DNA of 64,000 nt from Podarcis raffonei (GCF_027172205.1 NC_070614.1:46750001-46814000), one strand, 5' to 3'; counted from the stretch's first letter, positions 52,622-63,748 are shown. Notes: generated from the sequence alone by a model not told the origin. Made by a program: numbers and translations.

Positions 52622-53069
52622 ATGATTCTGTGGATACATTTCATATTTAGCTTCTTCATTTTCAAAGGTACTTAATCCCTTTGGTTGGAATGCAGTTGGT
52701 GTGATTTATCAGGAAGCCTTTATAATCCACATATGTAAGGTTTGCAACTCAAATCTCTCTCTCTTTCTAGGTGTCCATGCAGATTCTCTGGTGGAATCTG
52801 GTGGGGATGTCAAAAGACCTGGAGAGTCCCTTCGACTCACATGTACAACATCAGGATTCAACATAGACAGCTACTGGATGCACTGGGTCCATCAAGCTCC
52901 TGGAAAGGGACTCAAATGGCTCTCACGAATTAATGGGGGCAGCACATATTATGCAGATTCTGCTAAAGGACGGTTCACAATCTCCACAGACAGTTCCAAG
53001 AAGCTGATCTATCTACATATGACTGGTCTGAAAGCTGAAGATACCGGCATGTATTATTGTGCTAGAGAA
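52622..53069 (+). CDS. IGHV: V24: IGHV segment, clan-III-like, intact
   Basis: Leader exon 52622-52667 ([15 protein letters not shown]) ends G/GTACTT; V exon 52771-53069 follows CTTTCTAG. Protein: [54 protein letters not shown]2 [41 protein letters not shown]. His replaces Arg in the usual WVRQ; both cysteines and the Trp are intact. Perfect RSS consensus. It lies between the two duplication copies and is not itself duplicated. Closest relative is V17. Confidence 0.93.
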
Positions 53070-53108
53070 CACAGTGGTGGAAAGTGAATCTGAGTTTGCA
53101 CAAAAACC
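53070..53108 (+). other. Consensus 23-RSS of V24
   Basis: Heptamer CACAGTG, 23-base spacer, nonamer ACAAAAACC. Confidence 0.95.
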
Positions 53109-53429
53109 CATTTGGAGGATAGTATAAAGAGAATGAATCAGGTGGCTTTTAAGGGTTGAAAAAGCTGTTGGGATTTCCATTGGGTGATCAAGCAAATCAT
53201 ATATTTTCCGCAGATCTTGTAAAACTCAGATGAACTTCTGGTGGTGTTTCAGAGCAGATGTTGTTGACTCAAACCCTAGTCCAGAAATTTTCACATCCAG
53301 TGAAAATTATTGGGTGTTAAGATTTTGGGTCCATCTCTGAGCCCAAACTGCAACATAGGGTTGTTCTGAGGATATAACAGGGGAAAGAACCCAGCATGCA
53401 ACCTTGAGCTGTTTGGAGGAAACCTGAGG

Positions 53430-53472
53430 CATCATCATCATCATCATCAACAACAACAACAACAACAACATA
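53430..53472. repeat. (CAT)n(CAA)n microsatellite
   Basis: Compound triplet tract. Confidence 0.9.
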
Positions 53473-53639
53473 ATACCATAGAAGCCAAATATATAATCAA
53501 TTTGACTAATGATTTCTTCATTTAAATAAAATACATGAATATTCAATAGCTGTTTGGTAGAAGTGGGTGGTCCTGTGGGATGCTGTGGTGAATAAGCAGA
53601 AGTCAAGACTAGGCATTATAATACTACTACTGATAATTT

Positions 53640-53869
53640 ATTATTTGTACCCCGCCCATCTGGCTGGGTTTCCCCAAACATTCTGGGCGGCTTCCATCAA
53701 AGACAAAAAAATACACTAAAATGTCACACAATAACAACTTCCCTGAACAGGGCTGCCTTCAGATGTCTTCTGAATGTCAGGTAGTTGTTTATCTCTTTGA
53801 CATCTGATGGGGGGGCGTTTCACAGGGCGGGTACCACTTCTGGCACCACCAGAAGGCCCTCTGCCTGGT
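53640..53869 (-). mobile_element. L2/CR1-type LINE 3' fragment
   Basis: Minus-strand copy of the family at 19214-20426: complement of GGGAACCAGGCAGAGGGCC near 53860 and of GATGGGCGGGGTACAAATAA near 53650. It abuts the SINE of copy B; this junction is the left border of the duplication. Confidence 0.65.
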
Positions 53870-54154
53870 TCCCCACAATGGGGGTGAGCTCCCATTGCTC
53901 TGTCGCAGCTCCTGCCAACCTAGCAGTTCGAACGCACACCACTGCAAGTAGATAAATAGGTACTGTTGCAGTGGGAATGTAAACGGTGCTTCTGTGTGCT
54001 CTGGTTTCCATCACAGTCTTCCGTTGCCCAAGAAGCGGTTTAGTCATGCTGGGCACATGACCCGGCTCCCTCGGCCTGAAGCGAGATGAGCACCACAACC
54101 CCATAGTCGCCTTTGACTGGACTTAACCATCTAGGGTTCCTTTACCTTTACCTT
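53870..54154 (+). mobile_element. Sauria-type SINE, 5'-truncated (copy B)
   Basis: Same element as 40551-40904 lacking its tRNA-like head; cut where it joins the LINE fragment. Confidence 0.8.
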
Positions 54155-54204
54155 TCTAGTCAGATCCTGGAGGTTTCTCATTTATTAGTGGCATTTGTGC
54201 TATC

Positions 54205-54212
54205 ATGCAAAT
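54205..54212 (+). promoter_or_regulatory. Ig octamer ATGCAAAT of V25
   Basis: Perfect octamer 106 bases before the leader ATG. Confidence 0.85.
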
Positions 54213-54317
54213 GATTCTTAGTTTTGGACTTCATTAAAGGAAACAGATCATGCAAAGTTTCTCAGTAGAATACAGCTCCCCTTCAGGTCCTGTGAGTTAT
54301 CGCCAACCATTCAAGAC

Positions 54318-54752
54318 ATGGAATTAACACTCTTGACCATATCCCTCACGATCTTCCCAGCATGTAAGGAAATTCTGCCAGCAATTGATTCCCTGTATAG
54401 TCATCTTCTTCTTAATTCTTCCTTATTTTTCCCCCTCCTGATACAGGTGTTTTATCCCAAGTTACCATTACAGAGTCTGGTGGTGGTGTCAAGAGGCCAG
54501 GAGAGACCGTGCAACTGACCTGTACAGTGTCTGGATTTTCTGTAGCAAGCAGCATCATGGATTGGGCCCACTGGGCCCCTGGGAAAGGGCTGGTGTGGAG
54601 TGGACGAATCTGGTCCAATGGAAATGTGAAGTATAACAGTGGTCTCCAGGACCGTATCACTATCACAAGAGACACCTCAAAAAGCCAGGTGTTCCTGCAA
54701 CTGCGTGGCCTGAAACTGGAAGATTCTGCCACGTATTACTGTACAAATAACA
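54318..54752 (+). CDS. IGHV: V25: IGHV segment, V12/V18 family, intact
   Basis: Leader exon 54318-54363 (MELTLLTISLTIFPAC), V exon 54447-54752: [53 protein letters not shown]2 [26 protein letters not shown] and ATYYCTNN. The frame is open. Differs from V18 by Lys for Asn after CDR2 and by the Thr-Asn-Asn end shared with V12. Weak heptamer CACTGAG; nonamer GCAAAAACT. A solo LTR follows as in copy A. Confidence 0.92.
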
Positions 54753-54791
54753 CACTGAGAGAAAATGTCTCTCACAGGCCATGCAAAAACT
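54753..54791 (+). other. 23-RSS of V25, weak heptamer
   Basis: Heptamer CACTGAG, 23-base spacer, nonamer GCAAAAACT. Confidence 0.78.
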
Positions 54792-55016
54792 ACTCTTCTG
54801 GAAAACAGTGATACGTGTATTTTTGTGCACTGCAGCTGGAAATGTCTCTTTAGACATTTCATTTCCTGAACCACTGGTGCATTCAATTCCACAGTATTCT
54901 TATTGCAACAGTCTTGCTTTAAACGCAGCAAACTTGAATTTCAGAAGTATGTTCCTATCAAAATTTGTAATCGTCAATGATAATTTATGTACATACATAA
55001 TGACATTCTGCATAGC

Positions 55017-55408
55017 TGTCAGGTTTCGTGGAATTCTATCCCTCCCACGGTGGCAGCAAGAAGCAGAGAAAAACAAAGAAGAGTTCTTACCACTTAGTTT
55101 ATTCACTAATCACAGCGGGGGACAAAAGAATGCAGTTTCTCTCTCACTAATGGCATCGTTCCAAGTAAAGCCGCACCCCCTACGTCCTCCTATTCTACGT
55201 CATCCCTTTCTAATGTGTCAGCTAGCTGTTCTGGCTCTGCTGCTTCCCCCTCCTCCCTCCTTCCATTATCTCCCAGCTCTGTCCTTCTGTCTCAGAATCA
55301 TGACCTTATGCAAATCACCATTGTAAATCTATACTGTCCTTCTCTTCTCTGGAAGGTTCAGGAGGGTGAGGTGGCCTCCTCCATTCCTCTTCAGTCCAGT
55401 CCCTGACA
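55017..55408 (-). mobile_element. Solo LTR, target duplication ATAGC (copy B)
   Basis: 392 bases, TGTCAGG to CCTGACA, flanked by ATAGC at 55012-55016 and 55409-55413. Same insertion as 41773-42256, internally shorter. Confidence 0.82.
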
Positions 55409-55444
55409 ATAGCCATGAAGTTGCATGGATCTAAATTGTGTTGG

Positions 55445-55446
<2 letters not shown>

Positions 55447-55529
<83 letters not shown>

Positions 55530-55556
55530 CAGGCAGGCAGGCAGGCAGACATAGAG
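55447..55556. repeat. (GT)n(GA)n compound microsatellite
   Basis: Longer GT and GA tracts than copy A, with a short GGCA run. Confidence 0.9.
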
Positions 55557-55611
55557 ACAGACTCCTGCCCCCACAGTCCCCATGCTGACGAGAGCTGATG
55601 AAAGTTGTAGT

Positions 55612-55764
55612 ACAGTCTAGATAGTTGGTTAAAACATGGTGCTGATAATGTGAAGGTCGCACGTTCAATCCCCTTATGGGACAGCTGCATATTCCTGCAT
55701 TGCAGAGGATTGGACTGGATGATTCTCAGGGTCCTTTCCAACGCTAAAATTCTGCAATTCTATG
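55612..55764 (+). mobile_element. tRNA-headed SINE with CR1-like tail (copy B)
   Basis: Counterpart of 42415-42565. Confidence 0.65.
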
Positions 55765-56457
55765 AAAACATCTGGATGACACCTGGTTAGAGAAAGCTGC
55801 TTATATGTGTCCACACCAAACACCTAGGAGTACAAGTCAATATCAGATATTTTAGAATTACCAAGACAATTCTAGTCATAGTTACTTGAAAAATCGCTGG
55901 GAATCTGATATAAGATAGACACACAGCAGAAATGTGGATCTTGCTAACAGTACCAGTCACCACATGGAAGTAGAGGATGTTTCAGATCTTTTACTACTCT
56001 AGAAGTAGTAGTCTCAGGCTCAGCAAACAGCTTAAAAATATATTCTAGCTTGTAGGCTTTTCAGATACAGATATATACAGATACAGTATGCATAGGGTCG
56101 CCATATGTCCGAATTTCCCAGACGTAGCCAGAAAACTGCAGCCTCAAGCAGGGTCTGGGTGAAATGTCTAGGAATATCCATATGCCTGGCAGCCCATGTC
56201 AGCAGTGTCGATTTTGCTGATTCCCATTGCACCATAGGAGCCAACTCCTAGGGGCTGATGTCCCTTAACCCCCCTTCCATAAAACGTTTTAGGAGGCCAG
56301 ACCCCCTGAAGTTAATGGGCATTGCCATTCAAATGTTGTGTGTGCACCACATGATATGATTCATGATGTGGGCTGGGGCATACCTCCAATATTTCAGCCA
56401 AGTTGACACCCCTGCTATCTAACTAGCTAGAACTGCACTTTCTAGAGATGGATCAAC

Positions 56458-56542
56458 ATGACAAGGCACGGAAAACCAGAGGATCCTGCTGGTGCATTCC
56501 CTCAAGCATGAAAACATTGTCCTGTGCTATTGTGCAAGAGAC
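56458..56542 (+). pseudogene. IGHV: V26: decayed IGHV FR3 relic (copy B of V19)
   Basis: Same sequence as 43257-43340 with few changes; ends CTATTGTGCAAGAGAC. No RSS. Confidence 0.5.
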
Positions 56543-57521
56543 CTGCTCTTAAGTGGGGTGGTGGTGCTCCAAGTCTGCTAAAAAAACCCACCCTCTCCCT
56601 CCCCCCGCAAGTGATCAGCCTTAACATCTGTGTGTGCCCAAGCATGTTGAATTCACCTCCCCTGAGAGAAACACAAAGCTGGTTTCTCTAGTCCCCTGCT
56701 AGTCTTTATGTACGAGAATTCAGCATTGTGAGCATGGGGCAGCACAGTGGTTTTCCTCTGCACAAAAACCCAGGAGGTCAAAGAACCATGGAAAGCTGCA
56801 GCTGATAGCTATAGACAAATGCACTTTGGTAGGGTTATGACAAACTGGGAGGCTTTAAAATTCATGGAAGGTAAGGCTATCAATGTCTACACCTTGCAGT
56901 GGTTATGCTTTCCCTCTCACTCTTAGAGGCAATAGGCCCCTGCATACCATTTGCTGGGAATCACAAGTAGAGAAAGGGCTATTTCACTCATTTCCTGCTT
57001 GTGAGGATCCCATAGATCTCAGTGGTTGGTCACTGGAAGACACGGTATTTTGATAAACCTCTGAAGCATGACAAGCCTTTTCTACTCAACAGTTCTTGTG
57101 GAGCTGGATAGATCTGTCTCATGGGTCAAAATCTGGTAGTTTCCCTCACTCATCACTGCTCCATTGCAATGAAGAACAGCTTCATTCCCAATTACGATAT
57201 GATACGATATCTTTATTGTCATTGTCCAATACAGAGCACCGAAATTGAAAAATCTACATAAGACATTTAAAAACCCCTAAAAACTCTGAAACCACATTTT
57301 AAAATACAACATGCTATAGAGACCCCTTATACTGCATTTAGAACCAGAATTGCATTTGGGTAGAAACTGTTTCTCAGGAGGCTAGTCCTGGTCTTTATAA
57401 CCCTATACCTTCTTCCAGAAGGCAGAAGCTGAAAGAGATCAATTAATTGTCCCTTGTGTGCATTTCTGATGGTTGAAGTTCATTTGGATATCCCACTTGG
57501 AAAACCTTAGCATTTTGGCCT

Positions 57522-57866
57522 TCGGCGCTGTGGGTTAAACCACAGAGCCTAGGGCTTGCCGATCAGAAGGTCAGCAGTTCAAATCCCCGCGACGGGGTGA
57601 GCTCCCGTTGCTTGGTCCCTGCTCCTACCAACCTAGCAGTTCGAAAGCACGTCAAAGTGCAAGTAGATAAATTGGTACCGCTCTGGCGGGAAGATAAACG
57701 GCATTTCCGTGCACTGCTCTGGTTTGCCAAAAGTGGCTTAGTCATGCTGGCCACATGACCCGGAAGCTGTACTCCGGCTCCCTCGGCCAGTAAAGCAAGA
57801 TGAGCGCCGCAACCCCAGAGTCGGCCACAACTGGACCTAATGGTCAGGGGTCCCTTTACCTTTACC
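57522..57866 (+). mobile_element. Sauria-type SINE (copy B)
   Basis: Counterpart of 44321-44665. Confidence 0.88.
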
Positions 57867-57915
57867 ACTGCCTGCCACCCCTTTCATCTTAGCTATGCCT
57901 CGCCCCGCCCAGAAT

Positions 57916-57923
57916 ATGTAAAA
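57916..57923 (+). promoter_or_regulatory. Degraded octamer ATGTAAAA of V27
   Basis: Identical to the V20 motif, two mismatches to ATGCAAAT; 127 bases before the ATG. Confidence 0.4.
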
Positions 57924-58049
57924 CTCATACACTCTCAATTCCTTTTAAAAGGCCGACTTTTCTCCTCCTCAGGAAAAAAGTAACAACACACAAAGATTTC
58001 CCGGAAACTGCTTCAGCCACCAGTAGGGTTCCTTGTTTCAGTGTTCATA

Positions 58050-58556
58050 ATGCTCTGGCTATTGAGTTCCTTCATCTTCATAACTGGGCTTTCTTGTAAG
58101 TAAATTTTCAGCAGATATTTTTGAGCAATCAATTGCATTTTGGTAGCATTTATTTTAGCAAAATGCCAATCAAGAAAAATAATAATCTGATCCAGCCACA
58201 ATATTTATTTACAAATTCAGCTGGTTAACCTATGTTCGCCTCTACTCTCTTCAGGGGCCAGTTCGCAGATTGTTCTCACCCAGTCGGGGCCAGAAGTAAA
58301 AAAGCCTGGAGAGTCTGTGAGGCTCACTTGTTCTACAACAGGATTTGCTCTTAGCAGTGCTCACATGCACTGGCTCCGTCAGTCTCCAGGGAAAGGGCTG
58401 GAATGGTTGGTTCATTATCAATCATCATCTAGCTATACCTACTCTGCAACCATCAAAGGGCGTTCCACTGTCTCCAAGGACAGCTCCAGATTTTATCTTC
58501 AGCTGAACCGCCTGAAGCAAGAAGACACAGCCATATATTACTGTGCCAGAGAAAGA
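58050..58556 (+). CDS. IGHV: V27: IGHV segment, QIVLTQSG family, intact (copy of V20)
   Basis: Leader exon 58050-58095 ([15 protein letters not shown]), V exon 58255-58556. Protein identical to V20 by eye apart from Leu for Met in FYLQLNRL. Perfect RSS and CTCF-like motif 20 bases beyond (58616-58630), here 13 of 15. Copy B keeps the original sequence downstream, where copy A has an LTR-like insertion. Confidence 0.93.
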
Positions 58557-58595
58557 CACAGTGTTGGAAACTGAACTTGAGCTCACACAAAAACC
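58557..58595 (+). other. Consensus 23-RSS of V27
   Basis: Heptamer CACAGTG, 23-base spacer, nonamer ACAAAAACC. Confidence 0.95.
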
Positions 58596-58615
58596 TTTCC
58601 CTATTAAACACAGAG

Positions 58616-58630
58616 ACCGCAGGTGGCACT
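58616..58630 (+). promoter_or_regulatory. CTCF-like motif beside the V27 RSS
   Basis: ACCGCAGGTGGCACT matches 13 of 15 bases of CCASYAGRKGGCRSY. Confidence 0.5.
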
Positions 58631-58827
58631 GGAGAGCTTTCAGCTAGAATGATTGCCCCAAACTGAACACAATACAATTCTCAAAAAGTCTCTATATTGG
58701 TCCCTCGAGGGAAGAATAGGGGTTGCTGGTGCAACAAAACAAATGATAGCAAAAGTAAACTGCTTTTCCAAAGCAGGGAACACACAGTGACACACATCAC
58801 CCTAATCAATACCAGGAAAGCACCAGA

Positions 58828-59080
58828 GAGCCAGTGTGGTGTAGTGTTTAAGAGCGGTAGACTCGTAATCTGGGGAACCGGGTTCGTGTCTCCGCTCCTC
58901 CACATGCAGCTGCTGGGTGACCTTGGGCTAGTCACACTTCTTTGAAGTCTCTCAGCCCCACTCACCTCACAGAGTGTTTGTTGTGGAGGAGGAAGGGAAA
59001 GGAGAATGTTAGCCGCTTTGAGAGAGACTCCTTCGGGTAGTGATAAAGCGGGATATCAAATCCAGACTCTTCTTCTTCTT
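58828..59080 (+). mobile_element. tRNA-derived SINE with (CTT)n tail, copy B only
   Basis: Full-length-looking: CCAGTGTGGTGTAGTG A-box region, GGGTTCGTGTC B-box region, (CTT)n end. Copy A has the empty site near 46149. Confidence 0.82.
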
Positions 59081-59199
59081 TGAATCCCTCCACAGTCTGC
59101 CTAAGGCCCCAGTATTTCTTATCATTGATCCATCAAGGGATTCGTTTTTTCTGGATTTCTGGATCTTGGCAGCACCACTGCTCCATAACTATTGTTATG

Positions 59200-59391
59200 A
59201 CACCAGCATGAACTGAATCCGTCAACCCCCTGGAAAAGGGCTGGAGAAATGAGGCATAATGCAGACTGTAACTATAATAACAGGCTCCAAAATAGGGTCA
59301 CCATCACAAGGGTCTCTTCCAAAGGCCAGGTGTTTCTGGAACTAAGTAGTCTGAAGCCTGAAGGCACTGCCATATATTACTGTGCAAGACT
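59200..59391 (+). pseudogene. IGHV: V28: IGHV pseudogene, FR2-FR3 remnant (copy of V21)
   Basis: Core Trp codon is TGA as in V21, and about 10 bases of FR2 (GLEWIG part) are missing, shifting the frame. FR3 is well kept ([30 protein letters not shown]). The heptamer is CACAGTG (59392-59398), but no good nonamer lies at 12 or 23 bases; ACAGAAAAC is at 25. Lesions beyond the shared TGA differ from V21, so the ancestor was already dead at duplication. Confidence 0.75.
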
Positions 59392-59475
59392 CACAGTGCA
59401 AGGGCTGAGCAATATCCAGTTTAACAGAAAACCAGGCTTCAGTCCTGCATCTGTTTGTGTGTAACCACTGGAAAC

Positions 59476-59942
59476 TGTTGAATTCAAGCCAAAAGCCAGC
59501 GAAGTTCAGAGGAATTGGCCACCCTCCAGGTGCCTGGCTTGAATTCTTGTTGACCTCCCTGTCAGCGATTCCCGGCAAGACCAGGGGAGGTCTTCAATCG
59601 GTGATCCTCCTCTAACATAAGAAGAACACACCATTTCTCCCCCTCCCATTCCCAGGGAGGGGAAAGAGACAGACAGAAATGTATCTACATGCCTTTATTC
59701 CTGTCTTTCCAGCAGTACAGAGAAATCATGTCTGAACTCTCTCATCACCAACAGCAGAGAGAGAATAACTCCACCCATGTACTTCCAGTACAGGGTCATG
59801 TGACACTCTGAGCTAACATCCGGTGCTCAGTGCACAGAATAGACTGTCCCTGGTTCCCACGGTACAGTCCCATAACATCAACATCCTGTTTTCCATTCCA
59901 TCCACCTGGAGCTCGCTTCTGCATTGCTCCTTTTTCGTAACA
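59476..59942 (-). mobile_element. Solo LTR, target duplication GAAAC, copy B only
   Basis: 467 bases, TGTTGAATTC to CGTAACA, flanked by GAAAC at 59471-59475 and 59943-59947. The empty site is CTGGAAACAACAC near 46560 in copy A. CTTTATT near 59695 suggests it reads on the minus strand. It inserted after the 13-kb duplication and is therefore young. Confidence 0.88.
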
Positions 59943-60647
59943 GAAACAACACTGCTTTTCTGCCTGTTCATTTCCTCTACTTTCAAATGCATAAATGACA
60001 TAACATAACAGAATCTCGTGTTAAATAGCTACAAGTAGGAAATTAATTCTGCAATACAGGGATCCTCAGAAATGACTTAGCATGGATCATAACATAGGAA
60101 CACACAATGAGCTCTTATAGTCAGACCCACAGATCCATGTAACTTGGGATTGTCTACAGTAAGGATGATGAACTTGTGGACTTCCAGATGATGTTGCACT
60201 GTGACCTCCATCACCCATGTCTATTGCTTCAGCCTGCTGGGGCTTGTGGAAGTTGAAGTCCCAGGTCAACTGCAGGGCCACAGAATCACCACTCTTGCTC
60301 AACGCTGGCTGGCACCACATCTCCAAGGAGGGCTTTCCCCCATTTTTAATTGGAAGAGGCAGGAATTGATCCAGAGACCTGCTGCATGCAAATCATTGGC
60401 TGCACAACAGCCTGCACTCCCCTCCACTATTCCAGTGGCCCTTAAGCCTGGAAAAAGGGGCATTGCGTGAGCACAGTGGGGTGGCACAAGAGGATAGGGA
60501 ATTTAGAGGGATACTAAGCCCATTCATCTCAGTCACATGACCTGACAACCCAGCATAAATGAACCTGGGGAAAAGGTTGTGTAACTCAAACTCTGTTTTA
60601 AAGGCTTGTTTTCCCTCTGCCAGACTCTGCCAGTGTTGGTTCTTGAG

Positions 60648-60893
60648 TACCGTGGTACCTCAGGTTACATACGCTTCAGGTTACATACGCTTCAGGTTAC
60701 ATACTCCACTAACCCAGAAATAGTGCTTCAGGTTAAGAACTTTGCTTCAGGCTGAGAACAGAAATCGTGCTCCGGCGGCACAGCAGCAGCAGGAGGCCCC
60801 ATTAGCTAAAGTGGTGCTTCAGGTTAAGAACAGTTTCAGGTTAAGTACGGACCTCCGGAACGAATTAAGTACTTAACCCGAGGTACCACTGTA
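60648..60893. mobile_element. Tc1/mariner-type MITE (copy B)
   Basis: Counterpart of 47266-47511; left end TACCGTGGTACC. Confidence 0.82.
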
Positions 60894-60918
60894 CTTTAAT
60901 ACAAGCAGGAATGATTTA

Positions 60919-61005
60919 TGCTGTCCATGGAGAAAAATGGTGGTCAGTTTTTCTCATCAAATGGTCAGCCTGAAAGTAGAGAACATGACAGCTTATAATT
61001 GCACC
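60919..61005 (+). pseudogene. IGHV: V29: IGHV FR3 relic (copy B of V22)
   Basis: Same FR3-like remnant (SLKVENMTAYNC) with one or two substitutions. Confidence 0.5.
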
Positions 61006-61026
61006 CATTAATCAAGGCACAATATG

Positions 61027-61522
61027 TGAGGAACATGGGCCCCCAGGACCCGGCAGCGGAGGCAACCTTGGTAAGTAAGGAAGAGGCTGCCTCTGCAGAT
61101 GAGGGAGAAGTGTTAAGTTTCAGAGGTGACAGTCCACAGCCCCTCCTTTCCAGGCAAGACACTGCCAGCTTGGATGAAGAGGGAAAGTTGGAAGGGGGCC
61201 AAGGCAAAGCTGAGATGCAAACAAACAAGATAGACTCAAAAACTCTGTCCACTGACAGCGCGGAAGGGCCAATCCAGGCTCTCAGTCCTCACTCCTGGTG
61301 ATGGAAAAGACTCCAAGTAGAATGGAAGAGGAGGGGTAGAAAGACAAGGTTCTTCCATAGTTCCTGTTGTGGGCGGGGGTCTGATTCAGACTAGAGCAAC
61401 AATCGTTGCTGAGAGGGAGTGCAAAGCTCTGCTCTGGGTGTTTGTTTCTGCAAATAAAACTATCTTGATCTGACGGGAGTCTTCTTACTGCTGGTCAGCC
61501 CGTTAGTTGCCAGAGTGCAGTA
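61027..61522 (+). mobile_element. LTR-like element, family unidentified (copy B)
   Basis: Counterpart of 47647-48140. Confidence 0.4.
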
Positions 61523-61856
61523 TACAAGAACTGCATAGTGATGGGAATCCAGTCGGGGTTTGTATGGAATCAGTGGACGGGGAGGAAAAACAACCTTTTG
61601 TTACATAAGCTATACCAATGACTTGCTGATGGCGGCGTTCGTGATCCATGGTAGTGGAGACTGAGGAAAACCACAGAACAGCAGGTACTTAGAAAATGAT
61701 AGAAACCACAAAACCACAAGTAGAGGAGATACTAGAGAGAGAAATCTCCTTTAACCAGAGGAAGCAGGTGTCTAGGAACTGCTCCTTTGAAATAGATGAA
61801 TACAGGATGCACAAATTTAATGTTTCACATTCATCTGGCCCTCTCCTGCACCACCC

Positions 61857-62021
61857 CAGTGGCATAGCGTGGGGGGTGCAGGGGGGCCGGCCGCACCGGG
61901 CGCAACATCGGGGGGGGGGCGCTCGCACTCGCAGCTCTCTGCCCCCTGCTAAAATCCACGGGTTAGGGGGCGCAAATTACTTGCCTTGCCACGGGTGCTG
62001 ACAACCCACGCTACGCCACTG
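61857..62021. mobile_element. hAT-type MITE (copy B)
   Basis: Counterpart of 48475-48640, flanked by CACCACCC at 61849-61856 and 62022-62029; one change in the left end (GGCATAGC). Confidence 0.9.
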
Positions 62022-62053
62022 CACCACCCAATCTTTTCATCTGTGGTTTGTCC

Positions 62054-62054
<1 letters not shown>

Positions 62055-62093
<39 letters not shown>

Positions 62094-62117
62094 TTTTTCT
62101 TTCTTTCTTTCTTTTTC
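62055..62117. repeat. (CTTT)n microsatellite (copy B)
   Basis: CTTT tract with one internal interruption. Confidence 0.9.
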
Positions 62118-62729
62118 TCCCTTTCATTTGAAGTTCTTTCAATTTCTAAGCTATTCAGCCAAAAGAGATAGCCAATTTCAATTTTCACTTAAAATTGAGA
62201 GTTTCTCTTCTTAGTCTCACAGTCTAGTTCCCTCACTAAATATTCTTTCCATATACCCAAGGGATAGAACAGTTCATTGATGTGGAAACTTGTCTTCTTC
62301 TTCAAGTCCAACATACCTACTCTTTGAGTCACATGATCCAGGGACACCGCCTTTCTCTGAAATGAGATTAGACTGTCCCATTTTCTGAGTGTCTGGCCAC
62401 TTCACACTTTTCACAGCAAAGTACAGAGAGGAATCTGCTTGCCTGTTCTGTTAGATGGACTAACCCAATCCAGCACTCTTGAGGTTCCTTGTGGATAGGG
62501 AGACAACCGTCAGTTAGATTATACATGTCGCCAGATTTTGCATTCTTCACATGCACATGAAAAATAGCATTTTACAGAAAAGATGAGTACAAAACTCATA
62601 TTCTACTAGTGTTGAAGAAAACTGAAGAAATGTGTATGTTGTGGGGGAAACGTGTGCCCAAAATATATCCAAAACACAGTAGAACAGAATGAATGGGGTG
62701 AAATGGAATGGAATAGGGTAGATTGAACC

Positions 62730-62901
62730 CAGTGCTTTTTCTGGAGGGATGCAGGGGTACACATGTCCCTAAACATTTTGTGAATCTTTGTCCATTTGTC
62801 CATTTGCTGTGTTTGTTTTCCCTGATTTGAACTATAAAATGGTGATTTTCTTGAGTCAAAATGAGAGAATTCCTAAACATTTTTTTAGAAAAAAAGCACT
62901 G
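62730..62901. mobile_element. hAT-like MITE (copy B)
   Basis: Counterpart of 49342-49513. Confidence 0.6.
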
Positions 62902-63627
62902 ATCTATGAACCAGGGAGAGATTGTTGAGGTATAGAATGAGCTGCTGAACCACTAGTTTCTTCTGACCATCTCCACCAAATGAGTGAAATGGAAAACCTA
63001 AAGTGAGAGTACCCCCCTTTTGGTACCCCAGTTATGGTGTCACCTTCCCAATGATTTGCATCATCTTTATGGTCTTTTTTGGGACCAAGTGAAGCTTATT
63101 GTATACATCCAGACATTTTAAACAACCTATTTTATAACTTCATCTTCCCATTTGTGTTATGATTTTCAAAATTTAATTGGGAATGTTTCAAGTTTTAAAA
63201 AATATACTAACATTTGGTTTTGTTTGTGTTTATCTGCACGATGCTTTGTGAGCTAACTCAGAGAACTCTTGTGATGCGGTGGTGGTGTACATGCAAGAAA
63301 AACACAAACAGGATCTGAAGATAACTTGCCTCAGACACAAGATGCTATCTTACACTCCATCTGCATTTTATATTTTACACAGGATCAAACCACTTTAAAC
63401 TGTTGTGGCTACACCAGAGAATCCTGGGAACTGTAGTTTGTTAAGGGTGCTGAGAGTGGTGAGGCAACCCCTATTCCTCTCACAGACCAACAATACCCAG
63501 AGTTCCCTGGGGAAAAGTCTTGATTGTTAAACCAGGAGGAAATATCAGTTGAGCAATGAAATGCTTAAGCTGAGATCCAGTGAACCACATCTCTTTCATA
63601 TCAGATGTTTCCAGGCCCGCCCCAAAT

Positions 63628-63635
63628 ATGCAAAA
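63628..63635 (+). promoter_or_regulatory. Octamer-like ATGCAAAA of V30
   Basis: Same one-mismatch octamer as V23; 121 bases before the ATG. Confidence 0.55.
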
Positions 63636-63748
63636 ACGAAAGCTTTCATTTCACCTTTAAAGGTTGACACCAGCCCCCTCAGACTGAATCAAATATCTGC
63701 TTCAGTAATTTCTTTGAGTCCTCAACACTTCCATTATACTTTTTTAAA

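Noticed and set aside
3386-54791. Light-chain or TCR V segments instead of IGHV
   Set aside because: [22 protein letters not shown] frameworks, CDR2 pattern, YYCAR/YYCSR ends and 46-base leaders fit IGHV; the TLTQSG starts of V15 and V20 look light-chain-like but their frameworks 2 and 3 are heavy-chain type.
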